Below are positions 23,212-31,814 of a DNA stretch of 36,517 bases, piece after piece. The DNA comes from Betaproteobacteria bacterium (GTDB lineage: Bacteria > Pseudomonadota > Gammaproteobacteria > Burkholderiales > Rhodocyclaceae), in assembly GCA_009777925.1 (NCBI GenBank), contig WRKX01000012.1:1-36517 (forward strand). Reading direction: 5' to 3'. Positions within the stretch are counted from its first letter, which is position 1; every line of letters begins with the position of its first letter. The translations under genes and the position numbers were made by a program. The notes under the pieces were generated by a model. It did no database searches. It was not told the origin of the DNA and saw nothing but the letters and a program-made list of their open reading frames with translations.

Positions 23212-26200
23212 ATGAAACCACTTACTTTATTTCCTCGGAACACGTTTTTTTTGCGTAATGCGGGTTCACCGCATAACGCAATCATTCCGAAAAAAACGCT
23301 TTTCTGTCTGGCGCTTGCCATGTTCCCCGGCGCAGCATTCGCAGAGTTCGACATCGCTCAGCAGCCGCTGATCGTGGACAAACAGGTCGAGCCCAACGTG
23401 GTCTATATCTTTGACGACTCTGCCTCCATGGACTCTACCTATATGCCGGACAACGCTTCCGGCCCCAGCCAACTCCAGAAAGCGCCTGCCTGGAACCGGC
23501 AATATTACAGCCCGGACATTACCTATCAGCCGCCCTACCGCTGGGAGAGCGGCAGACTGGTCAGTATGGGAAGCGGTCTCGTCAGCATCAATCTCTCCCA
23601 GAGTTCCTTTACGGTCAAAAATAATGTCTATGCCACCAGCCCCAACACCGTTACCTTCAGTACTCTGGCAGGCACGGGAGAAGGCACGGTCAACGGCAAC
23701 GCCGCCGCGCTCTATTACGATTATGTGCCGGGCTTTTACTCCATGCGCGATAACCCGGATTTCAATCCGGCCATCCCGGTAGAAGCAGACCCGCATAACT
23801 ACGAATACTGGGCATTCCGCACCGGGCAGGCGGGCGAGTATTTCCTGAAAAGCGGAAACGCTCGCGGAACGCCGGGCAATCGGGTATATGGCAACAGAAC
23901 AGCCGCCCAGAACGAAACCATGGTGGAATACCGCGCCTGCCCCAACCTGTTCCAGGGCACAACGGAGTCAGCGGAGTATCACGAGAGTCTGGGCAATACG
24001 ATAACGTTCAACAGCTCGAACGCATACTTGTCAAAATTCAACGGTCTGGCGAAGGGCATACCGCATGCCCAATGCGTCATCAGCTACCGAGTCTGGGACG
24101 TAGACATCCCCGGCACCCACCAAAACTATAACAGGCAAACCAGTTGGTATGCCGCGTGGGCAGGCATTCCCGGCTCTCCCTCCAACAATCCCAGACTCAT
24201 GGGTCTACCCGTTGGGCGGCCCTGGTGCAACAAAACAAACGGTTTCGGCACGACGATTCCCGCGACAAATACGGCCACCAGTAACGCCACGCCCTGGACT
24301 GCCATCAGCAACGTGTCGCTGACAGGCACGGCGCATGGCACCGTGTCCAATCGTCACTGCTATGCCGGGCGACACCGGATCGGCGATACCAACGGGGATG
24401 GCAGAATCGGCCCTGATCTGGACGCGCCTGTTTCCCATTTTGAATATCGTGGGGAACATTTCATCGGGACGTGTAAAGCGGACGGAGATAGCAGCAATGA
24501 CGGAATATGCTATGGCTTGAACGGCCCCGAACAATCAAGGCCGCATCTGGTAAACAGATTTGTCACGCCTGAAGGTGATATTCGGATTGAAGATGTGCCG
24601 CGCCGCAGAACCGGGCGGGAAGAAATCGAAAACTTCGCCAACTGGTTCGCCTATTACCGTACCCGCGCCATGGCGGCCAGAGCTGGCACTTCGCTTGCCT
24701 TTGCGCAGATGGTTGATAAAAACAACACTACCCAGCCCGGCAGAACCATGCACGGGAGATACGTCCGTCTGGGTTATGACACAATCAACCGCCTGACAGG
24801 CAATACGGTCGGTCTGGGACGAGGCTCGGGAAGTTCCTACTCCAACGTCAGTTCTTCCGGGGTGCTGCCTTTCCGGGATTTTCCGGCCAATGCCACCATC
24901 CCGGACAGCGACCAGCCGCACCCTTACGCGGGCAAAAATTTTGTTAAGGATTTTTATAACTGGATCTTGCGCCTGCCCATATCGGGCACTACACCCCTGC
25001 GCCGATCACTCAGCTTTACCGGGCAGTACTACCAGACGGCACAGCCGTGGACGGAATATCCGCCGTTGCCCGGCGCCAGCGCCTCTACCCCGGGGAAAAA
25101 CATCTCGAATAACGGCAATCCCTATGCCTGTCGCCGCGCTTTCGCCATCCTGATGACCGACGGCTATGAGAATGGCGGCGCGCCCAGCCCCGGCGTCGGC
25201 GCAGCCAGTTGCAGCCCGCAGCCGAAAGTTGACTATCGGGACGCTCGCGGCAATGTAATCAGAAGCACCTATGACCCGGCAAGCGGCATAACCAGGCCTG
25301 AGTACGATTTTTTCAATGCGGCAAACTATGCTGCCGCTATTCCGCAGGGGCCTTTTTGCGGCGAGAATCTTAGCCGTTTCGGTGGAAGCGGCAACTATTC
25401 GGAATCGCAAAACCTTGCGGATGTCGCCGCGTATTACTGGCAGCGTGACCTGCAACCCGACATTCCCAACCAGGTGCCGGCGACCAAAAAATCCAACGCT
25501 TTCTGGCAGCACATGCAAACTTTCACCATCGGTCTGGGAGTAGTGGGGCGAATGTCGGACAAGGAAGTCAACGAGTTCCTGAAAGACCCGGCGCGGGTGA
25601 AGGACAAAAATATCTTCTGGCAATTCCCGACCGGGCTGGATACCGACTATGAGCGGATTGACGATCTGATGCACGCCGGTCTGAACGGGCGCGGCGGCAC
25701 TGCCGCAGCGCAGGACCCCGGCGAGTTTGTGAGCAAACTCTCGCAACTTCTGGGCGAAATCGCGGGCGAAGTCAGCACTGTAACCGGCTACCAGACTCCG
25801 GCGGGTGAGCTCGCGCAGACAAGCGTCAGAACCTTCTACAACAACGACGGCCCCTGGACGGGAAATGTGGAAGGCTTCAATGTGGAGTTTTGCACCAGGA
25901 AAAAGATAAAGGCAGGTTTGTGCAAAGATGAGGGCGCGCTCCTGACAAAGCAGGAATGGTCTGCTTCGGAAATATTGCGGAGCAGGATCAATACGCAGGG
26001 CTTTCAGAGCCGCAGGATTTTCACCTGGGATGGCGCAAACGGAATCAGGTTTGACAGTAATCTCCCTGGCGACATCAAATCTGCCATTGATATCGGGATT
26101 GACCGGGGCAACTCATCCGGGAAGCTGGACGCCTGCCCCTTCCCGCGCAGCAACATTGACGCGCCTTGTCTGCTGAAAAACACTACTCCTTATCGCGTGG

Positions 26201-28071
26201 AACTGTTGCTTGACTACCTCGCCGGCGACTCCCGGTTTGAAGATAATGCTATTGTCTTTGCCGGGATCGCGTATAACGGTTTTCGTGACCGTACCGGCAC
26301 AAGGGGGAAAAACTACCTGATGGACTTCATCAATTCCACGCCCTATCAATTGGGAGTAGCGGGTAAAGCCGTGGATAAAAATGTCTTTGCCGGACACTTT
26401 GATTTTGGTTTTTCCGGCTGGAAATGCGGCATTGACGGCCCGGCCGACCCGAACGAACTGCAATGCGGCAAGCGCTCTTTCCTGACAGCACAGCAAATAA
26501 GAGAGTACGACGCGCGTCTTATCAGGAAGTTTGAGAAATTCGCCAATGGCGATCTGGGCGTCGTCTATGTGGGTGGCAATAGCGGTATGTTGCACGCCTT
26601 CGGGGTTGGGGGCAGCAATGCGGGGGAAGAGCTTTTCGCCTTCATCCCGGCGGCGGTACACGGCAAGCTGAAGCATCTTGCCGATCCGACCTATGACAGC
26701 AGGCACACCTACACGGTGGATGGTTCTCCGTTTGCCAGCGACATCCTGCTGGGTGGCGAATGGCGCTCTGTTGTAGTCGGCTCGACCGGGCGCGGCGGCA
26801 AAAGTTTCTTCGCCCTTGATGTGGAAGAGCCTGAAAGTTTTGCGGAGAACAATGTGTTGTGGGAATTCACCCACGACGACCTGGGCGTACCCGCCGGCGG
26901 TGAGCCGGTTATCCAGCCCGTTTCCGGCATGCCCGGCAATTGGGCGGTGACGTTCGGCAACGGCTACAACAGCAAAAACCACAGGGCAGTGCTCTTTGTC
27001 GTCCAGCTTGCGAAGTCGGGCACGCCTGTATTCTATGCTCTGAATACCGGCGAAGGGAACGCGGGCAATCCCAACGGTCTGGGCACTCCCCTGCTGATGA
27101 GTCTGAACGTGGACGGTGGCGGCGGCCTTGCGGATATCGCCTATGCGGGTGATGCTCTGGGCAATCTCTGGAAGTTCGACTTGAGGCCCGGCAGGATAGG
27201 TTCAGGAAGCGCGGTGGAAAAAATCCTCTCCGCCACTGCCCCGGACGGCAGCCCGCAACCTATCACCGCGCCGCCCGGATTCTCCCTGAAAGCGGCTGCC
27301 GACAATGTGATGCAGATCATTGTAGGCACGGGCAAACACTTTGAGAAGGCTGACCTTATCAACAAGCAGGTTCAGTCCATCTACGGGGTGCGCGATTTTG
27401 CGCCTGAAGCGATCATGGGCACGGCAACCCGGAGCCGGTTGTTAAACCGCGCCTACATAGGCGACGAAGGAGCAATGGATAATTTCATTGAATTCGACGG
27501 AACGGATAATCCGCTTCCCGGCTGGAAGCTGGCGAACGAGCCTGATGTCGAGTACGACAACACTTCCGGGCAAATGGGCTATGTCATTGACCTGAACGCG
27601 GCGGACATGAACGGGTGGCGGATAGGCGTTCAGGGCACGGAGTTTGCGAACAATAATTATCTGGCGCCCGCCAAAATTCCTCTGGATGACCCCTGTCTCG
27701 ACAGGGATGCGGGCGCTATAGCCGAAATCGAGCCGATTCATGGGAAGTGGATCAGATCCCGGCTCTGGAAGGAAGTCAAAGGCGGTTCCAACATCTGGCG
27801 GGACGACCGCACCCAGGGTCTTGAAATCAACCGGGACGACAAAAAAGGCTTGAGCAACCAGAGAAATACGCTTTATGACGCTGCCGCTGCTCATGGAGAA
27901 AGCGTATTTGCGTACAAGCCGAATTTTTACGATAACCCGCGCTTTGGCATACTGGGAGAAAAACTGCCGAACCCGCCGGAATGCCAGACTGTCTTTAATC
28001 CCGGCACGGAAAAGGGAACCATTATCTGCGTGGGACGTTCAGGACGCCAGTCCTGGCGGCAGCTTAGGTAA
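23212..28071 (+). CDS. pilY1: Type IV pilus tip/biogenesis protein PilY1
   Basis: Large secreted protein needed for type IV pilus extension, adhesion and surface sensing. The 1619-aa product has an N-terminal signal region with cleavage after GAAFA (about residue 44). A von Willebrand A-like domain follows, with MIDAS DDSASM (residues 68-73) and later RAFAILMTDGYENGG (about 643-657). The C-terminal beta-propeller of the PilC/PilY1 family runs from about 1118 (GVVYVGGNSGMLHAFG) through YAGDALGNLWKFDL (about 1305). The propeller calcium loop, usually DxNxDGxxD before YAGD, reads VDGGGGLAD here. A separate DTNGDGRIGPD EF-hand-like loop is at about 391. AAGGAG precedes the ATG. No fimT/pilV/pilW/pilX minor pilin genes flank it. 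Confidence 0.95.
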   Translation: MKPLTLFPRNTFFLRNAGSPHNAIIPKKTLFCLALAMFPGAAFAEFDIAQQPLIVDKQVEPNVVYIFDDSASMDSTYMPDNASGPSQLQKAPAWNRQYYSPDITYQPPYRWESGRLVSMGSGLVSINLSQSSFTVKNNVYATSPNTVTFSTLAGTGEGTVNGNAAALYYDYVPGFYSMRDNPDFNPAIPVEADPHNYEYWAFRTGQAGEYFLKSGNARGTPGNRVYGNRTAAQNETMVEYRACPNLFQGTTESAEYHESLGNTITFNSSNAYLSKFNGLAKGIPHAQCVISYRVWDVDIPGTHQNYNRQTSWYAAWAGIPGSPSNNPRLMGLPVGRPWCNKTNGFGTTIPATNTATSNATPWTAISNVSLTGTAHGTVSNRHCYAGRHRIGDTNGDGRIGPDLDAPVSHFEYRGEHFIGTCKADGDSSNDGICYGLNGPEQSRPHLVNRFVTPEGDIRIEDVPRRRTGREEIENFANWFAYYRTRAMAARAGTSLAFAQMVDKNNTTQPGRTMHGRYVRLGYDTINRLTGNTVGLGRGSGSSYSNVSSSGVLPFRDFPANATIPDSDQPHPYAGKNFVKDFYNWILRLPISGTTPLRRSLSFTGQYYQTAQPWTEYPPLPGASASTPGKNISNNGNPYACRRAFAILMTDGYENGGAPSPGVGAASCSPQPKVDYRDARGNVIRSTYDPASGITRPEYDFFNAANYAAAIPQGPFCGENLSRFGGSGNYSESQNLADVAAYYWQRDLQPDIPNQVPATKKSNAFWQHMQTFTIGLGVVGRMSDKEVNEFLKDPARVKDKNIFWQFPTGLDTDYERIDDLMHAGLNGRGGTAAAQDPGEFVSKLSQLLGEIAGEVSTVTGYQTPAGELAQTSVRTFYNNDGPWTGNVEGFNVEFCTRKKIKAGLCKDEGALLTKQEWSASEILRSRINTQGFQSRRIFTWDGANGIRFDSNLPGDIKSAIDIGIDRGNSSGKLDACPFPRSNIDAPCLLKNTTPYRVELLLDYLAGDSRFEDNAIVFAGIAYNGFRDRTGTRGKNYLMDFINSTPYQLGVAGKAVDKNVFAGHFDFGFSGWKCGIDGPADPNELQCGKRSFLTAQQIREYDARLIRKFEKFANGDLGVVYVGGNSGMLHAFGVGGSNAGEELFAFIPAAVHGKLKHLADPTYDSRHTYTVDGSPFASDILLGGEWRSVVVGSTGRGGKSFFALDVEEPESFAENNVLWEFTHDDLGVPAGGEPVIQPVSGMPGNWAVTFGNGYNSKNHRAVLFVVQLAKSGTPVFYALNTGEGNAGNPNGLGTPLLMSLNVDGGGGLADIAYAGDALGNLWKFDLRPGRIGSGSAVEKILSATAPDGSPQPITAPPGFSLKAAADNVMQIIVGTGKHFEKADLINKQVQSIYGVRDFAPEAIMGTATRSRLLNRAYIGDEGAMDNFIEFDGTDNPLPGWKLANEPDVEYDNTSGQMGYVIDLNAADMNGWRIGVQGTEFANNNYLAPAKIPLDDPCLDRDAGAIAEIEPIHGKWIRSRLWKEVKGGSNIWRDDRTQGLEINRDDKKGLSNQRNTLYDAAAAHGESVFAYKPNFYDNPRFGILGEKLPNPPECQTVFNPGTEKGTIICVGRSGRQSWRQLR

Positions 28072-28076
28072 CAATT

Positions 28077-28116
28077 GTAGGGGCGTAATTTGGGGCGCGA
28101 TAAATCGCGCCCCTAC
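28077..28116. repeat. REP palindrome copy 4 (double)
   Basis: GTAGGGGCGTAATTT followed by GGGGCGCGATAAATCGCGCC and CCTAC. It looks like a partial REP left arm plus a full REP in the opposite orientation. It starts 6 bp after the pilY1 stop and could act as a 3' end hairpin. Confidence 0.8.
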
Positions 28117-28139
28117 AATGACCTCCAACAGGTGGCGCA

Positions 28140-28235
28140 TTTCACGGGTGGCGTGTTCTGTGGTGGATGTGGTGTCCGGTGCATCTTGGCGTGTTCCGTG
28201 GTATTTTGACGTGCTCCGGGGGTTTGACGTGTTCG
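28140..28235. repeat. Degenerate short tandem repeats
   Basis: Four imperfect units recur: GGCGTGTTCTGTGG, GGCGTGTTCCGTGG, GACGTGCTCCGGGG, GACGTGTTCGTACG, spaced irregularly. It is non-coding and lies between REP copies 4 and 5. Confidence 0.4.
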
Positions 28236-28258
28236 TACGGGCGCGATTTATCGCGCCC
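28235..28258. repeat. REP palindrome copy 5
   Basis: GTACGGGCGCGATTTATCGC followed by GCCC, 85 bp upstream of the RAYT gene. Confidence 0.8.
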
Positions 28259-28342
28259 AAAAATTGCCGTCTGCAAGACCGATGTTTCACAAACAACCGA
28301 TTTACGATAAATTATTTAAATTTGATCTGAAAAGGCAGGCGC

Positions 28343-28881
28343 ATGAGGCAACACGACCCAGACATCCACCATCGGCGCAGTATTCGCCTTAAAGAGTATA
28401 ACTATGCGCAACCAGGACTATATTTTGTTACGATTTGCGTACACAAGTGGCAGCCGTTGTTCGGCGATGTTGTAAACGGGGAAATGCGATTGAATACGTG
28501 CGGGAAAATCGCAAATGAATGCTGGACGGCAATTGCGACAAAATTTGAAAACACATTCCTGCGTGAATTCATAGTCATGCCAAATCACATACACGGAATT
28601 ATCGAAATCGTAGGGGCGCGATTTATCGCGCCCCTACGAACGGCGGGTTTGCCAGCGCGAAAAATCCAATGTCATATACAAATCCGGCGCGAATCATTCG
28701 TTGGTATAAAGGGCGCACAAGCTTTGAATGCCGTAAAAAACAATCCGCATCCGCATGGCACCGCAATTATTATGAACATGTAATTCGCAACAACGACGAC
28801 TATCTCCGCATTGCGGCATATACCGCCAATAATCCCGCTAAATGGCAGGGAGATCGCTTTTATTTGTATATTCCAGTTTGA
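28343..28881 (+). pseudogene. REP-associated tyrosine transposase (RAYT), frameshifted at an internal REP
   Basis: RAYTs are single-strand Y1 HUH nucleases thought to move REP sequences. The N-terminal part reads HHRRSIRLKEYNYAQPGLYFVTICVHKW and carries the HUH motif MPNHIHGIIEI (residues about 79-89). The C-terminal part continues in another frame from about 28639: NGGFASAKNPMSYTNPARII, RWYKGRTSFECRK, then HRNYYEHVIRNNDDYLRIAAYTANNPAKW. Between them lies a complete REP (28609-28638). Deleting 28610-28638 joins GIIEI to NGGFASAKNP in one frame. As written the gene ends early at 28783. The catalytic tyrosine candidate (NYYEH) is in the shifted half, so the product is probably inactive. A sequencing error is a less likely alternative. 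Confidence 0.88.
28609..28638. repeat. REP palindrome copy 6, inside the RAYT gene
   Basis: CGTAGGGGCGCGATTTATCG then CGCCCCTACG: a near-perfect 30-bp palindrome with GTAG at both 5' ends. Translated in the upstream frame it gives VGARFIAPL. Confidence 0.9.
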
Positions 28882-28958
28882 GCCGCGCGAAGCGCGGCGG
28901 ATTCTGGCCGCCAAGTACAAAACAGGCTACGAGATTCAGGACGAAACAATCTACGCGC

Positions 28959-29065
28959 TATAGTGATTCCCCAAAATCCCAATACTTTGTCGACTTCGCT
29001 TTGTCGTACTACTCGTACTGTCTGCGGCTCGTCTTCGCGTCTTGGTATTTTGGAGAATCACTATA
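28959..29065. mobile_element. 107-bp inverted-repeat element (second MITE family)
   Basis: Begins TATAGTGATTCCCCAAAAT and its reverse complement begins TATAGTGATTCTCCAAAAT: 19-bp inverted ends with one mismatch, flanked by TA. There is no coding capacity. It shares the first seven bases TATAGTG with the 95-bp MITE, suggesting related mobilisation. It lies just downstream of the pilB-like gene stop. Confidence 0.8.
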
Positions 29066-29075
29066 ATCCTGTTGG

Positions 29076-30914
29076 CTATTGATCCGTATTTGAAGGCGGG
29101 GCGACCCGGACAATTTCTTCCAGTGAGGTCAGGCCGGCGGCAACCTTCTTGGCACCTGAAATGCGAAGGGCGCGCATTCCTTCCCGGAAGGCTTCGGCGC
29201 GTAGCGCCACAATGTCGGTCGTATGGGAAATGTGCTTCCTGATGCCGGGAGTCATCAACAGCAACTCATAAATGCCGACGCGCCCCGCAAAGCCGGTCAT
29301 CCGGCATTCCAGGCAGCCTTCGGGGGTATAAAAGTATTCAGGTTCCCGTCCTTTCCAGGGAGTGACGAGGTTAAGCCAGATTTCGCGCAGCGTGTTGTCC
29401 AGCGGAATCTGCTTTTTGCAATGCGGGCACAGGGTACGCACCAGGCGTTGCGCGAGGATGCCAAGCATGGTGGCATTGATGAGATAGCCGGGAGCCCCCA
29501 GGTCCTGCAGACGGGTAATGGCGGAAGGCGCGTCGTTGGTATGCAGGGTGGAAAGGACAAGGTGGCCGGTGAGCGACGCCTGAATGGCCATTTCAGCAGT
29601 TTCCAGGTCTCGGATTTCGCCGACCATGATTATGTCCGGGTCTTGCCGCATCAGGGCGCGCACGCCTTCGGCAAAACTCATGTCAATGCCATGCTGCACC
29701 TGCATCTGGTTGAAGGAAGGCTCTACCATTTCAATCGGGTCTTCCAGGGTACAGACGTTGACCTCCGGGGTCGCCAATTGCTTCAGGGTGGAATAGAGGG
29801 TTGTCGTCTTGCCGGAACCGGTGGGGCCGGTAACCAGAATTATGCCGTTAGGTTGGGCAGTCATTGATTGCCAGCGGTTGATGTCGTCGCGGGTAAAACC
29901 CAACTGGGAAAAATCGCGTACCAGAACTTCCGGGTCGAAAATCCGCATGACCAGTTTTTCGCCAAAGGCGGTGGGCAAAGTAGAAAGGCGCAGTTCCACC
30001 TCGTCGCCATTGGGCATCAGGGTTTTGATCCGCCCATCCTGGGGACGGCGTTTTTCGATCACGTCCATGCGCCCCAAAAGTTTGATCCGGCTGGTCATCG
30101 CCGCCATGACCGTAGCGGGAATCTGGTAGACCTGATGCAGCACGCCGTCAATGCGAAAGCGAACAATGCCCATTTCCCGCCGGGGTTCGATGTGGATGTC
30201 GGAAGCGCGCTGGTCGAAAGCGTATTGCCAGAGCCAATCAACGATGTGCACGATGCTTTGGTCATTCGCGTCCAGTTGTTGATTGCTGCGTCCCAATTCG
30301 ACAATCTGCTCGAAATTGGCAAGGCCAATAGATTGCTGATCGCTTTTCGCCGCCCGTTTAACCGATTCGGCGAGCTTGAAAAATTCCGCCAGATAGCGGG
30401 TAACGTCAAGCGGATTGGCAAACACCCGCTTGATTTTGCGTTGCAGAACATGCGCCAGTTCCTGTTCCCATTCGCGCAAAAAAGGCTCGGAAGTAGCGAT
30501 GGTGACTTCCTGCGCGTTGATCTCGATGGGCAGGATGGAGAACCGCGCCGCGTAAGTGCTGGAAACCACGGAGGCAACGCCGGTAAAGTCTATCTTTAAT
30601 GGGTCTATGTGCCGATAAGGAATGCCGTTTCGCTCCGCCAGCCATTCTGTCAGCATTTCAAGGTGCATGATTTTGTGGGGGGGGTTCGGATGTCGCCATT
30701 TCTGTTCGGCAATCAGGGCGAGCGGATGGGTTTCCCGTGAAGTCCGTCGGGCAAGCCTTAAATCGTCGGCGTCCTTTTGGGTAATCAGGTTGTCCTGAAT
30801 CATAAAGCCCAAAACCTCCTCCAGTCGCAGCCGATGTTCGGGCTGGAATTCAGGTTCCCGATGAGTTTTGGCTTGGGCGCGGCCTGTAGAGTGATGGCTG
30901 GGTGGTGTTTTCAT
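29076..30914 (-). CDS. GspE/PilB-family secretion or pilus ATPase
   Basis: Hexameric cytoplasmic ATPase that powers type IV pilus extension or type II secretion. The 612-aa product has the MshEN/GspE N-terminal domain (HRLRLEEVLGFMIQDNLIT; later NGIPYRHIDPLKID). The Asp box is ASDIHIEPR...VRFRIDGVLH. Walker A is GPTGSGKTTT (about residue 360), followed by EDPIE, DPDIIMVGEIRD, and LVLSTLHTNDA (His box). The tetracysteine zinc site is CPHC...CLEC (about 498 and 534). No inner-membrane platform or peptidase genes are adjacent, so its system is unknown. pilY1 lies divergently about 1 kb away. It is the last of five genes in the same direction. Confidence 0.92.
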   Translation of the reverse strand: MKTPPSHHSTGRAQAKTHREPEFQPEHRLRLEEVLGFMIQDNLITQKDADDLRLARRTSRETHPLALIAEQKWRHPNPPHKIMHLEMLTEWLAERNGIPYRHIDPLKIDFTGVASVVSSTYAARFSILPIEINAQEVTIATSEPFLREWEQELAHVLQRKIKRVFANPLDVTRYLAEFFKLAESVKRAAKSDQQSIGLANFEQIVELGRSNQQLDANDQSIVHIVDWLWQYAFDQRASDIHIEPRREMGIVRFRIDGVLHQVYQIPATVMAAMTSRIKLLGRMDVIEKRRPQDGRIKTLMPNGDEVELRLSTLPTAFGEKLVMRIFDPEVLVRDFSQLGFTRDDINRWQSMTAQPNGIILVTGPTGSGKTTTLYSTLKQLATPEVNVCTLEDPIEMVEPSFNQMQVQHGIDMSFAEGVRALMRQDPDIIMVGEIRDLETAEMAIQASLTGHLVLSTLHTNDAPSAITRLQDLGAPGYLINATMLGILAQRLVRTLCPHCKKQIPLDNTLREIWLNLVTPWKGREPEYFYTPEGCLECRMTGFAGRVGIYELLLMTPGIRKHISHTTDIVALRAEAFREGMRALRISGAKKVAAGLTSLEEIVRVAPPSNTDQ

Positions 30915-30971
30915 TTTTGCTGACGGTTTTTTATAGACAGGACAGAGACGATTATGATAACCGCCTTTCGC

Positions 30972-31808
30972 TCAGAGCTGAAGGGAAGCCAGCCAGTCCG
31001 CAATGGTCGTTGTGACCTCCTGCCAGCCGCGTTCATGGGTAATGGCGTGTCCCATTCCGGGGAAGATTTTGGCGTCCTGACTGTAGGTTAAGGCGGTGGC
31101 TTTGACAAGAAAAGGAGGTACGAGCAAATCCTCTTCCGCGCCCAGAACAAGGAGCGGCGGGCGTTTCCAGCGCGGCAGCAGGGGCAGGTTAAAGAGACTC
31201 ATGTCCCAGATGGCGCGTTGCGACTCGATCTGCATGTTGGCTCGAAAACGCTTGAGAAGCGCCGTATCAACCGGCTGGGCGAACAACATGTCTCGTATCG
31301 CGTCAAGACTGGCTTCACCGCCGCTGATGATTTCGTTTAGCTCCTGAATCAAGTCCGGCCTTGCCGACATCAGATGCAGTTGCGAGAGCAAAAGACCCTG
31401 CGGTGGCACGGCGCAAAGCAGTACGGCAGCCGGGGCAAAAGCATGCTCAAGATATTTTTGCGCCACAAAGCCGCCCATCGAATGCCCAATCAGGACGGGT
31501 TCCGGCAAGCCCTGCTCCGTGAGGTCGGCAATACAGGCTTTAACGTCTTCCACATAGTCGGCGACGGAAAGGTAATTCAGTTCCTTGTCGCTAAGACTGC
31601 CGCCATGGCCGCGCAAGGAAAGGGCGCAGCTTATATAACCCTGCCTTGCGAACCAGGGCAGAAAGTTATCCGACCACATCCACGCTCCGGCAAAAGCGCC
31701 GTGCAGAAAAAGGAGAGGAACTTTGCGGCGCGGCGCTCCATCGGGCGGAAGAGCGCGCAGTACTTCCAGATCACCCAGACGTTTAGTTTGAATTGTTATA
31801 TCAGGCAT
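30972..31808 (-). CDS. Alpha/beta-fold hydrolase
   Basis: Serine hydrolase of unknown substrate. The 278-aa product has the oxyanion region LLFLHGAFAGAWMW, the SLRGHGGS loop, the nucleophile elbow GHSMGG with S110, a late acid (GAEEDLLVPP) and the catalytic His in FPGMGHAITHE. There is no signal peptide, so it is cytoplasmic. It starts 6 bp after the cca stop and is likely cotranscribed. Esterase, lipase-like or C-C hydrolase activities are all possible. Confidence 0.9.
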   Translation of the reverse strand: MPDITIQTKRLGDLEVLRALPPDGAPRRKVPLLFLHGAFAGAWMWSDNFLPWFARQGYISCALSLRGHGGSLSDKELNYLSVADYVEDVKACIADLTEQGLPEPVLIGHSMGGFVAQKYLEHAFAPAAVLLCAVPPQGLLLSQLHLMSARPDLIQELNEIISGGEASLDAIRDMLFAQPVDTALLKRFRANMQIESQRAIWDMSLFNLPLLPRWKRPPLLVLGAEEDLLVPPFLVKATALTYSQDAKIFPGMGHAITHERGWQEVTTTIADWLASLQL

Positions 31809-31814
31809 GTTTTT

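Noticed and set aside
26113-26982. 289-aa minus-strand ORF opposite pilY1
   Set aside because: Antisense shadow; pilY1 is clear in this region.
28140-28235. Degenerate CGTG-containing repeats as a regulatory array
   Set aside because: Units are irregular and lie downstream of pilY1; nothing ties them to a regulator, so they are listed only as a weak repeat.
28077-28638. REP cluster as a possible CRISPR array
   Set aside because: The repeats are palindromic, irregularly spaced and partly inside a gene; there are no uniform spacers and no cas genes.
28884-28963. Short coding-like stretch ARRILAAKYKTGYEIQDE ending in the 107-bp element
   Set aside because: It reads like the end of a lost gene cut by the element, but it is too short to identify and has no start.
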